A stretch of DNA of 20,002 bases. Origin: a virus. Every line of letters begins with the position of its first letter. The stretch's first letter is position 1. The stretch is taken from positions 1-20,002 of IMG/VR virus record IMGVR_UViG_3300018481_000092. The stretch is one strand, 5' to 3'. The notes below the pieces were generated by a model. It ran no database searches. It was not told where the DNA came from and was given only the letters and a program-made list of their open reading frames with translations. Shown piece by piece: positions 1 through 9,400 of this stretch. A program made the translations under genes and the position numbers.

Positions 1-377
1 CCAGTAGGAAGAACGGTAGTATTGACAGTCGAATTGCCTGTAAATACTGTCGTAGTATTTGCTACGACGTTTGCACCTACACCAATTGCTGTAGTATTGA
101 TTGATATAATACCGGAAGAGATACCTGCCGTATTGACCGTAGTAGTACCTACGGTAATAGCAATCGGGGTTACGGTAACAGTATTTGTGCTGTTAGCAAC
201 CGAAATTGAGGTAGTTCTAAACGTCGCATTGACTGAAGAATTGCCCACAAACAATGCAATAGCATTTACGGAAGAATTTACGGAGGAATTACCGATAGTA
301 AGGGTATTACCGGAAAGAGAAGTTTCAGAGCCTGCAATTGCAAGTCCGTTTTTAGCAAGAAAGGATTTATCGACCAC
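1..377 (-). CDS. Tail-fibre-like structural protein, N-terminal part (runs off the window)
   Basis: An open frame on the minus strand starts with GTG at 377-375 and stays open to base 1, giving about 125 codons; the C-terminus lies outside the window. An in-frame TAA lies nine codons upstream, and GAGGG about 10 bases before the GTG is a modest ribosome site, so GTG is the likely start. The protein begins VVDKSFLAKNGLAIAG, resembling the 'KxFxVKNGL' openings of many phage tail-fibre and virion proteins. It continues as a Ser/Thr/Asn/Val-rich, low-charge sequence with short repeats such as GNSSVN, GNSTVN and VANST, typical of repetitive beta-structured fibres. The preceding 484-residue gene has a similar style. 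A late-promoter-like motif sits about 37 bases upstream. I infer a virion fibre or appendage subunit; its receptor is unknown. The family is supported by composition and opening motif only. Confidence 0.72.
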   Translation of the reverse strand, partial: MVDKSFLAKNGLAIAGSETSLSGNTLTIGNSSVNSSVNAIALFVGNSSVNATFRTTSISVANSTNTVTVTPIAITVGTTTVNTAGISSGIISINTTAIGVGANVVANTTTVFTGNSTVNTTVLPT

Positions 378-413
378 GGTTCGTTGTCCCTCGTGTTTAT
401 GTTACTCGTAGTC

Positions 414-421
414 TATTTATG
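414..421 (-). promoter_or_regulatory. Late-promoter-like motif CATAAATA upstream of the partial fibre gene
   Basis: The minus strand reads GCATAAATAGAC here. This is one base from the T4 late promoter -10 element TATAAATA and fits the relaxed form NATAAATA. It ends 36 bases before the GTG start of the downstream fibre gene. It contains the TAA stop codon (419-417) of the 484-residue gene. The position is right for a late promoter, but the motif is short and transcription has not been shown. Confidence 0.55.
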
Positions 422-1871
422 CTGTAGTAATTGCTAATCTAGATAGTCTGATTGTCAATGGAAAAGTAGTAGGAGTTAATCGCAGACGAAGTTGACCGCC
501 GGTTAAGTCGGTAGTTAAAGTACCTAAACTGTTATTTGTAGTTAAAATAGCATATTCTGTAGTTTGAGTAGACGAACCATCATGTACCGACATCAGTTTA
601 GACATTTGATATGAAGAAGTCGAAGCATCTTCAATTACTACAGTCCAATCTACACAACGATTACTCGTTGCAACCATAGTATCAACTGTCTGAACGTCAG
701 CATTTGCAGTTATTAACTTAGTAGCAATTGAATGGGCAAGTGCATTTATCGTAACCGTTTGAGTTGCAATTACTGGAGAATTTATTGTTGGTGTTACAAT
801 GCTAACATTGGCTACAAAAGTATTTGCTCTAACAGTAGCACCAAAGAAGTTATAACTATTTGCTGATCTATCAATGATACCAATCGTTTGACCAGCTGCA
901 GTTATAACAACTTGATTAGATCCAGTAACCGCTACAGATGAAGTTCCAGCCAAGATAGTTGAAATACCATCAGGTCGAGGAACGGTAGCACCATCAGGGA
1001 ATCTGAATGTATCTGCTGTAATGGTTCCATTGACCGTTATAGTAGATGAAGGATCCATTACGATATTACCAAAGGAAGCCTTCAATCCGGTCGTATCTAT
1101 AATGAAAACATTTGCGCCATTTGCACTGATTGCTACGTTACCGCTTGCAGTAAGTCTACCGGTAGTAAGTGAAGCAACCGTAGTATTTGGAAGGGTTACT
1201 GAACCAGAAGTGATAGTAAGAGTATTAACAGAAAGAGTGCTTGTTACCACCGCATTAGTAAATGCACTGTTTCCTGTAACATTCAATCTACCAGTAAGAG
1301 TAGAGTTTGCTGTAACATAAAGATTGGCACCAAAAATAGTAGTATTGGTTGCGCTAATAATAGCGGTGTTGGTGATAAATGAAGCAAGCGTAACAGAACC
1401 ATTTGCTCTGATAACGAGAGGACCCGTTTGAGTAAAATAGGTATTGCCGTTAAGATTTACCGAGGTAATGTTTGTAGATACGGCATTGATGTTTAATACT
1501 GGACCACTAAGAAGAGTATTGCCAGACGGATTGACTGTGATATTTGAAGGAACTAGAAAAACATTTGAAAAGAGAGTGTTAGAATAGACTACAAGTACGT
1601 TTGCTCCAGAAGGAGTAGTAAAAATAGCATTTGAAGAAATGATCAGAACATTGCTTGAAGAATTGTTTCCGCCTCGAATACTTCCGTTAGCAATCAGAGT
1701 ATTACCTAATAGATTGCCACGAACTTGTACGTTTCCATTAGTCAAAGATCCATCTGCGGTAGCATCTGCTGTTACTGTGTTAGCAGAAGTAATTTCCGTC
1801 ATCTGACGGAAGCGTTCGATCAATGTCGAGAAGCTTTGATTATTAGATACCGTAGAAATTTGTATAGCCAT
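417..1871 (-). CDS. Tail-fibre-like virion protein with repetitive shaft and C-terminal domain
   Basis: This 484-residue protein begins at ATG (1871-1869), preceded by a purine-rich AAGAAAGAAGA stretch and, further up, by a TATAAATA motif. Residues 1-30 (MAIQISTVSNNQSFSTLIERFRQM) look like a short helical attachment or trimerisation segment. Residues about 35-370 are rich in Asn, Thr, Ser, Val and Ile with many 'ANT', 'SNT' and 'GNT' units, a pattern of phage fibre shafts. The last 110 residues (375-484) look like a separate beta domain, containing SVHDGSSTQTTEYAIL and a closing GGQLRLRLTPT. Similar endings occur in virion structural proteins of T4-like marine phages, as I recall. No enzymatic motif is seen. 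It follows the radical SAM gene and precedes another fibre-like gene with the same composition. It is probably a distal tail or baseplate-attached fibre; its receptor cannot be guessed. Confidence 0.75.
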   Translation of the reverse strand: MAIQISTVSNNQSFSTLIERFRQMTEITSANTVTADATADGSLTNGNVQVRGNLLGNTLIANGSIRGGNNSSSNVLIISSNAIFTTPSGANVLVVYSNTLFSNVFLVPSNITVNPSGNTLLSGPVLNINAVSTNITSVNLNGNTYFTQTGPLVIRANGSVTLASFITNTAIISATNTTIFGANLYVTANSTLTGRLNVTGNSAFTNAVVTSTLSVNTLTITSGSVTLPNTTVASLTTGRLTASGNVAISANGANVFIIDTTGLKASFGNIVMDPSSTITVNGTITADTFRFPDGATVPRPDGISTILAGTSSVAVTGSNQVVITAAGQTIGIIDRSANSYNFFGATVRANTFVANVSIVTPTINSPVIATQTVTINALAHSIATKLITANADVQTVDTMVATSNRCVDWTVVIEDASTSSYQMSKLMSVHDGSSTQTTEYAILTTNNSLGTLTTDLTGGQLRLRLTPTTFPLTIRLSRLAITTA

Positions 1872-1895
1872 TATTCTTCTTTCTTGATTCTATTT

Positions 1896-1903
1896 TATTT
1901 ATA
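1896..1903 (-). promoter_or_regulatory. Exact T4-type late promoter motif TATAAATA
   Basis: The minus strand reads GTATAAATAAAATAG, an exact match to the T4 late promoter -10 consensus TATAAATA. The motif ends 24 bases before the ATG of the 484-residue fibre gene. It contains the TAA stop (1901-1899) of the radical SAM gene. Late promoters of this type need no -35 box; they are read with a gp55-like sigma factor and a sliding clamp, which would be encoded elsewhere in the genome. Of the four such motifs in the window, this is the best match. Confidence 0.68.
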
Positions 1904-3275
1904 CGGCCAATTTGGTTTCAACGGTTCTGGTTTTAGGAACGATAGACTGATCATTTAGGGATCCCCAAATATCTTGACGTTCCTCTGGCAAATGCGATGC
2001 ATTAATTCGATATGGAACATATCCTCCAGTAATCAGTTCAAAAGCAACAGCAAAATAAGGAAGATGGTCATTGTATGAATTATCACAAGATTTGTCCCAC
2101 AGATCATCTTCAAGATACATACAGGCACCCTTACATGCCTGAAGCATCGGACATTTTGGACAGTTTTTTCGAAGAGACCAATGGGTAGATGTGGTAAGTT
2201 TAATGTCTTCCATCTTGGAGACATGTCCAATTCTATGGGATTTGCCATTTGGTGCAATTGCAACTGCAGATGTATTATGACAGGTCAGAACATTTCCGTT
2301 AAGATCTACTGCCATCGTATCAGGTCTATCCATATTGCATTTTTGCATTAGAGTAGATGCAGGACGATGGCTTGAAATTGCATCTATCCATTCTTTGATT
2401 CTTTGTTTAGTAATCAAAAAATTCATAGTCAGAGATTCTCTAGTCTGTTCCATAGTAAGACGTCTGAATCCCAGCTGTTCTGCCTTACCATTAATGGCAT
2501 TTGCAGCACCACCGGCATCATAAGTGTCGATAAATCCGCCTTCGCCGATACTAAAATCATTTGTACCTAGGAAATCAGCAAAAAACTTCTGGATTGCAGC
2601 ACGATCCATGTTTTCACGATGGACCATAGCATTGATAGACATTCGATCTTTACCAAGACGTTTCCAAAGATCGCGAATGTTTGCAGCCTGTACTGGATTA
2701 TCAAATGGATCTGGACCTCTTACTATCTGTCCAGGACCATCGTGTGACATGCCAATGCTAAATTTCATTGTGTCGAGAAACTCATTGATTTCCGGTGTCA
2801 ACAAAGAACCATTGGTTACCATACCAAATTTAACCCCAGGAAATTTTTCACGAAGTGCAGTTGCAAGTGGTTTGAGTGTCTTCCAATATACCAGAGGTTC
2901 ACCGCCCCAAAACTGAAACTTTCTCGGCACATTCTTCAACCAGAGATCTAAATTCTTCATGAATTTAACTACTGCTTTTGGATTACCATTTTCAGCATGA
3001 GGAACGAAACGCTGTGAACAATATTCGCAACCATAGTTACAGGAAAGACCCATTTGAATTTTAATGTCTTGAATGTTAGTACTGTTCTTACCAAGCGGAT
3101 TCTTTGGGTCCGTGATAAGTGCCGTAGTCCATTCAATTTCTTTTTTAGACATTGGATCAATAATATGCGCTCCCTCAGAATTTTTAAGTTCTGAAGTCAT
3201 GTTGTCATAATAAAATTTAGCAATCCTAGGTCCTTTTCCAGGTATAGGCTTTGCTGCATGTATTTCAAAAATCAT
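1899..3275 (-). CDS. Radical SAM/SPASM-domain enzyme encoded in the tail operon
   Basis: This 458-residue protein carries the complete radical SAM signature C79xxxC83xxC86, which binds the [4Fe-4S] cluster that cleaves S-adenosylmethionine. GGEP at 124-127 (SAM binding) and TNG at 154-156 follow as expected in the barrel. The C-terminal third fits the SPASM pattern exactly: C313-x13-G-x4-C332, then C372-x2-C375-x5-C381-x3-C385, then C397. That predicts two auxiliary Fe-S clusters, as in anaerobic sulfatase-maturing enzymes, PqqE and thioether-forming RiPP enzymes. Family members usually modify a peptide or protein. The first 75 residues are unassigned and could bind substrate. The ATG overlaps the stop of the 75-residue gene (ATGA), the ribosome site is weak, and no promoter precedes it, so it should be made together with the tail proteins. 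The substrate is not known; the Cys-rich tract of the 2046-residue tail protein is a candidate. The family call is very secure, the target is inference. Confidence 0.95.
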   Translation of the reverse strand: MIFEIHAAKPIPGKGPRIAKFYYDNMTSELKNSEGAHIIDPMSKKEIEWTTALITDPKNPLGKNSTNIQDIKIQMGLSCNYGCEYCSQRFVPHAENGNPKAVVKFMKNLDLWLKNVPRKFQFWGGEPLVYWKTLKPLATALREKFPGVKFGMVTNGSLLTPEINEFLDTMKFSIGMSHDGPGQIVRGPDPFDNPVQAANIRDLWKRLGKDRMSINAMVHRENMDRAAIQKFFADFLGTNDFSIGEGGFIDTYDAGGAANAINGKAEQLGFRRLTMEQTRESLTMNFLITKQRIKEWIDAISSHRPASTLMQKCNMDRPDTMAVDLNGNVLTCHNTSAVAIAPNGKSHRIGHVSKMEDIKLTTSTHWSLRKNCPKCPMLQACKGACMYLEDDLWDKSCDNSYNDHLPYFAVAFELITGGYVPYRINASHLPEERQDIWGSLNDQSIVPKTRTVETKLAV

Positions 3276-3499
3276 TTAAGTTTTTCCATAAGTTGTGCTA
3301 ATAAATCTTTAATGTCAGATAGTTCCTTCTTGATAACTACTTGCTCTGCAGCAATGTGTTGTTGTTCTTCAAGCGCTTTCAGTTTCATATTTCTTGATGC
3401 TTTATATTGTTGCAAGCTAGATGCATCCGTGACGAGAATAGCTTTGTTACTCTCGTCTCTTAATAGTGTTTTCTCATCTTTGATTTTGACTAATTTCAT
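3272..3499 (-). CDS. Small coiled-coil phage protein
   Basis: This 75-residue protein starts at ATG (3499-3497), which shares one base with the TAA stop of the giant tail gene (TAATG). Its own TGA overlaps the ATG of the radical SAM gene (ATGA). No strong ribosome site is visible, so re-initiation from the upstream gene is likely. Residues 1-30 (MKLVKIKDEKTLLRDESNKAILVTDASSL) resemble small proteins found among tail genes of T4-like phages, which open with a short 'KAI..TD' segment. Residues about 40-75 form a charged helix with hydrophobic spacing (IKKELSDIKDLLAQLMEKL), predicted to be a coiled coil. Its role is unknown: a small virion component, an assembly chaperone, or an adaptor between its neighbours are all possible. 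The tight position on both sides argues that the gene is real. Confidence 0.8.
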   Translation of the reverse strand: MKLVKIKDEKTLLRDESNKAILVTDASSLQQYKASRNMKLKALEEQQHIAAEQVVIKKELSDIKDLLAQLMEKLK

Positions 3500-6400
3500 T
3501 AGATTTGTAGTGCTATTGCTCTGACATCCTGTAGTCTAGGTACTAGATGAGATCCTTCAGACATTAGAACAACCTTAACAGCAAATGCTTTATACGAATT
3601 ATAAATGATGCCTGTTGGGCTCGTATATGAAACAATGCTATTGACATTTGCAGAATCACGCCATGCTGAATTATCTCCAGGATTAGCTGGAACTGTTGGA
3701 AGATCATATTGAAATTCAATAAAATCTTGAAGATTTGTTTTAGATGAAACGAGCGTAGTTTTAGTTGTTAGCGGTGTCCATGCTTTTGAAGTGAAAGCAT
3801 CAGTATCTGCAATGTTCTGAAGTCTAGCATAAACATACATTGAAGTTCCTGCAGGCAAATAAGCACCAACATAAACTCTTAGATCTTCTGCATCCTGACC
3901 ATCAGCGAGAATTACAGCTTTAGAAATATACTTAACAATACCCGTACCAAAATTGGTCTTTTCAGAATCATAGATTGAAGTTCCCGACTCATTATTTACG
4001 ATGTTATAGATAGTCAACATTCCAAGTTTGATAGTATCAATTGCGGGCGAAGAACGCTCAATACCTGAAGTAAATTGTGCATACATCTTAAGTGATTTGT
4101 CACCACCTAGATTAATAATTTCATTAGTTCTAGACATGACTACGCGTTCACGATCATGGAAACTTTGTTCTGTTGCAAAGTTAAGCGCAAGATCAGAAGG
4201 ATCTTTAACATAACCAAGTGTAGTATTTGCAGTACCACGCAGACTGAAAGTCAATGAAGTAGGCGGAGGAATAGATACTGCAAGTTTAGGCATAACTGTA
4301 TTGTATGGCATATCCATAATTGAAACAATATTTGCAGAAGCATTAGAAGTCGCGCCAATTACTTTAGTATTTGCAGAGAGATAATAATTTACATCTGAGG
4401 TAGATGCATTAAGAATAAGCGTATTTGCTGCCTGATAAACTGCATTGACTCTACCAGTCAACAAACCATTCTTTCTAAGATGGCCAATGCCGCAATCTGG
4501 ATCTGTAAATGCAGGTACAGTATTGATAATAATAGCAGTAGCATTTACTACTGACTGGACGTTTGCAGTAAAGGAAACAGTATTAGTATTAGAAGTAATG
4601 TAAATTTTAGAATTTGCTTCAAAGGTAGTGCTGTTTGCAACACCGACGCCCCCGCCGATAATGACGGTAGTGTTTCCAGCAACTACAGAAACATTGTTTG
4701 CATAGAATTCCCCATTGGATAGGTATGCAGTTTCTCCAGTTTCAAAGGCACCGAGATAATTGTTATAAAGAATATATTCAGCATCATCATTAGTAAAACA
4801 TGCTCGGGAATCAAGTTCAGTAAAGGTCAGGCGATAAATCGCCATCTTCATATCTTCCTGCTGATATGCAGTCCAACCAGAATCTACCGATGAAGTAAAG
4901 AATTTACCAAGGAACGAATTATCAAATGTTTTTGCCCCCGTGGTAACATCCGGGCTACCACCGAGAGCAGCAGTCCATAGAGCGTAATTCGGATTATAAC
5001 CGTCCGCACGAACAACAACACAATATTCAGTTCGAGTCGATAAAAATAGCGGAGCATCAAAAACAACCGTTGTTGGAAGACTTGCATTTTCAGAAACTGT
5101 AACTTCAGCAGAGGTTAAATGCTTCTGACCGAATGGAACAATCTTCGTTGAAGGATAACCGTTTTCCATTTCTCTAATATAAACGGTGCAACCAAGATTT
5201 GGATCTTTACGTTCAAAATAAATGTCAATAGCAGAGACGTAAATGCCTCCGATAGATTGAGCTCTGAAGGTTTCTTCTGGCATTCTCCAAGATTGAGCGC
5301 AAGGTGAACCACCACCGCCGCCACCGTCACCACCATCACCGCAGGCACAAGCGCAAGCGCAGTCACAATTACAATCGGCTACTGGTTCAACTTGTGGTAC
5401 GCCGTTTACTATCGTGTAAGTTCTGATAGTAGAAGTTGGATTTGGTGATGTACTGGATGAAACAATAGCAGTAGTATCAGTAATCGTAGCAGAATAATTC
5501 TGTGTATCAGTAGTGTTTAGACCAATGTTATTCTTTGCATATGTTAAATTCGTACCGAAGAATGTTGATGTAGCAGATGATAACAGAATAGTATTATCAG
5601 TAACCAGATTATCAATATCAAGAACGCGAAACTTACGTTCGCCCGTTCTAAATGTTCCACGTGGAATGTTAAACGAGCCATATAGTGATCCAGAAGCGTC
5701 TGAAACCAACGGCCCGCCAACTGGAAAAACTGTCGGATTATTTGGAAGTATTTGGCGGCAATACTCCGTGATTGGCGTTTCATCGAAATATGTCCACATC
5801 CTCTGGTTCGGCTTAATGCCATGTGCTTCAAAAAGAACCTGTTGAGGTCTAATGAACGGCTGAAGTGCTACGTCGGTAACATAGGAACCAAGTTGATATG
5901 ATTGACTTGAAGAAGTAGTTGCAGTTGCCTGCCCTTCTCTTTGTAGATTTGAAGTCGTGGTAGTAGTTGTAGTACCGCCACCAAAAATGTAATCATTCTC
6001 AATGATAGAAATAGCATTAGGATTATAAATGCCAGTCTGTGCATAATACTGATCAATTGTTAGTGCAGCAGTACCAGATAAGGTACCTGATGGACTATAT
6101 CCGCCAGAAGATGATACTGAAGTACTAGAGCTAGTTTCTCTCCAAGTTCCCCACTGTGTAGACCAACCAAGTTGAGGTGAATTTGCAACCTGTGCTTGTG
6201 TATAAACATAATTGCTATGTGATGAAAGATTTACAACTACGTCTGGATTAATGCTTACATCAGGATGATAGTCGCCTTCTGGTCTAAGGGTAAGAGTACC
6301 AGCCCAACGGTATGAAACGTCCTGAGATGGTGAGCGAAGTTGTGTAGCAAAATATTGAAATAGATATGGTGCAGTAACCCGTTCATTTTTCAGAAGAATA

Positions 6401-9400
6401 AGACGCCCATTAGTAGAAACTACGACTGAATTTGAAGGAACAGAATTAGCAAGTTGTAGATTAATAAGTTCTTGTGTGAAGATTGGACGAGCTTCAGTAG
6501 TGTCAGAATCAATAGCAATGTTATATTGTGGATTTATCGTGTCACCAATTGAATGGTCATTAAACGGATCTACAAGAATACCATTCTTAAATCTGTTCAG
6601 ATCTGTTGTTGATGGAATAAGAAGATTCTTTGTTGCCTGTTCAAGGGCATTAAGAACCGTGTAATATTCTACGACTTGAAGACGCTGATCAATGCTTCCA
6701 ATATCATGCATCGTATAACGACGGTTTTTCATGTAATTGAAAGTGATAACCGAAGCATAAGAACCAGAGACGCGCACGTCATCCATAGTCAAAGATGGAT
6801 ATGGTGAAATACTTGCAAGTGCAAGATCAATACCGTTTACAACAGATGGTGCAGGAACAGGAGATTCTGAAGGAGTTCCTTCGATGATAAGAAGAGCACC
6901 CTTTGTATCCATACCAATACGATCTTGTCGACCAAGATAATACTGAAGATCGGTCTCAAATGAGGCATCGAGTGCAGGAATATATGCCGCAGAAGTATTG
7001 AGGGTTAATGTGTTAGCAGGATTGATTGACGCAGCAGCTGCTGTGGTTGCATATGCTGCAGTATTTGTTGCATACAATCTGAAGTCGATAGAATTTCTAT
7101 ATGAGAATACTTTACCATCTGATTTAGATTTATATGTTGGAATATATTGCGTGAAGATAGTATTTGCAGTAACACCAGTGTCATCTACAGGATAAGATTC
7201 CACAGAGAAGAATCCAACACCGGATGATACGTCTGGTTTGAATACCGCAAGTTCTACCAACAATCTATCTGCAGAAAGCAATGGAGATTTTGGAGTGATC
7301 TTTGCCAGACCATAATACATGTCAGTCTGACCAGAGTCAAAATTGAAAGATGATTTTACTTCTGGATTAGTATTTGCATATGTAGAACCTTTCCAGATAT
7401 TCTTAACAGCAAAAATATCAGGAAAACCAAGGCAATATGGACCTATAACATTTGAAGTACAATCAATCTTCACGAATACAGAAGTGAGCAGTTTCTTAGA
7501 TGCAGGAACAGCTGCTGTTCTGCGGACATTGTAATAGATAGTACCATAGAATGGAGCAGTGAATACTTTATTGAGTGCAAAGGTTGCCGTATTTGCTGGC
7601 GTTCCAGAGATAGTAATAGTCTGTCCGCCCTGTGTTGAAACAGGAATAACCTGACCCTGTACATAAGTCTGCCAATAAGCAGAGTTTGTATAGGTATTAG
7701 AAAACGGAGTAGAAATGGTAAGCGTTGTAGGAGTTACTGCTGTAATTCTACGAGTCGCAAAGTCAATAGTATTACCAACTGTAATACAGTCACCGACATT
7801 AAGACTAGCACCGGTAACAAAGTTGTTTACCTGACCTACAGTAAATGTGACGCTAGTACCTGTAGTTTGTACTCGTCCCGCAAGATTAGCAGTGTTGATC
7901 AGTGAGTTAGCAACAACGATGAAGTCGCGTTCAGATACAGAATCCAGAACACCAATACCGTAAGTGAACTTATTAACGCCACCGACACCTGAAGATGGAA
8001 CCGAAAGAATGCCTACGCCGGTATTGGAGAATGCGATATTTGAAGAAGTTCTAAAATCAAATTGAGTAACGACGGTGTTTGCTGAACTCTTAAGGTTTTT
8101 AACTGCAGATGCAGCATCATTTGTCAACGGATAGATAAGGCGCTTTAGAGTGTTATCATAAAGAACAGCAGCGCCGTTTTCTAGTACACAATCACCGAAT
8201 CCCTTTTGACCAGCTGTAATAGTATAAAGTGATTTAATGTTTTCAAAAGATTGACCAGAGTTCATAACAACGTCAAATAGATAAACTCTAAATTTGCCGG
8301 TTGGAGTAGCACCGGCATCGGAGTCAAATTCTACCGCAAGAAGTTTTGCAGTACCGATTTCAGCACCAGGTGCTGCAAGTGCATCTATAGAATTACCTAT
8401 AGATGAAACGGTAGAAATAGCTTGAGCAGTTGCAGAACGAAGTGAAACGGTAGCTCCTGTAGTAATACTCCAATGTCCTGCAAATTCTGTGCAATAGACG
8501 AAGTTACCCATTGTGATGGTAGTAACTTGACTTTCAAGGTATCGAATATCGGTACCCTTACGAAGTTTGTTTACGAGTTTACCTACCGTTTCAACACGAT
8601 AACCATGAATATAAGCAAGACCTGGATCAACTTCTAATCTTACATTTTGAGTATCTACTGAACCGTTGGCAAGATAACGGGTAAGGGTTCGCATATTGAA
8701 TGGTGAAATAACATAGTTGCCCGATTCTTCATCGGTACGTCGGGCAAGTTGTGCACCCAGAGTAGCATAGTTTGGATCGGTGTTGATAATCGTGGGATAA
8801 CCCTCTACGAAATTTACGAGAGGGAAGAATGAATTTGTAGTATTTGAGAAATTAGTATTTTGTACTTTAAGAACAGGAGTTAACTTAAGACGATGTGCAC
8901 CAGGAGCAGCATAGTTTGGAGAACCTGCAGCATTGTCAAGCAGTGATGGATCGGCTTCTGGGGTTACTAGAGTTTCGATAAGATCGAAACCAACGGAAAT
9001 ACCGTCTGGGAATCCTGAATACTTAGAGATAATCAGTGACTGGGGTTCAACACCGACAAAGAATCCCTGAGAGAAAATAGTTCCATCAGTTACGTTAGTA
9101 GATACAGAGAATCCACGGAATTTTGTGTTTCCGGTATTAATAGTATTTGCCGTGGTCAACTGACCAATGATACTATTAGATGAAGTTTTCAGTGTAAGTA
9201 CTTGATCTGTATCAAAAAATCGAGTTACATTATCGTTTGCGGTAGTCAGATAGTTAATATAGAGCGTATTTAGATCTGGTGCTGCAGGAAGTGCACCAGC
9301 AGAAGCATCAACGATATGTGCTCTAATACCATTCGATGACTCAACATAACTTCCGATGAAGTTGTCGATAGTAAAGGTTGAACCGTTAGCATAGGTATCA

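Noticed and set aside
22-411. Plus-strand open frame of 129 codons
   Set aside because: It is antisense to the partial fibre gene on the minus strand. Its regular Val/Ile/Thr composition is the mirror of that gene's Asn/Thr repeats, and it has no ribosome site.
378-416. Terminator between the two fibre-like genes
   Set aside because: No inverted repeat followed by a T run was found in this spacer or in the other short spacers on the minus strand.
1021-1320. Plus-strand open frame of 99 codons
   Set aside because: It lies wholly inside the 484-residue fibre gene on the other strand, and its valine-rich content reflects complemented repeat codons.
2524-2916. Plus-strand open frame of 130 codons
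   Set aside because: It is antisense to the radical SAM gene, whose motifs fix the minus-strand reading; no independent evidence supports it.
1899-3275. Radical SAM gene as QueE (7-deazaguanine pathway), which phages do carry
   Set aside because: The length of 458 residues, standard CxxxCxxC and full SPASM domain do not fit the short QueE proteins, and no other queuosine-pathway genes are present.
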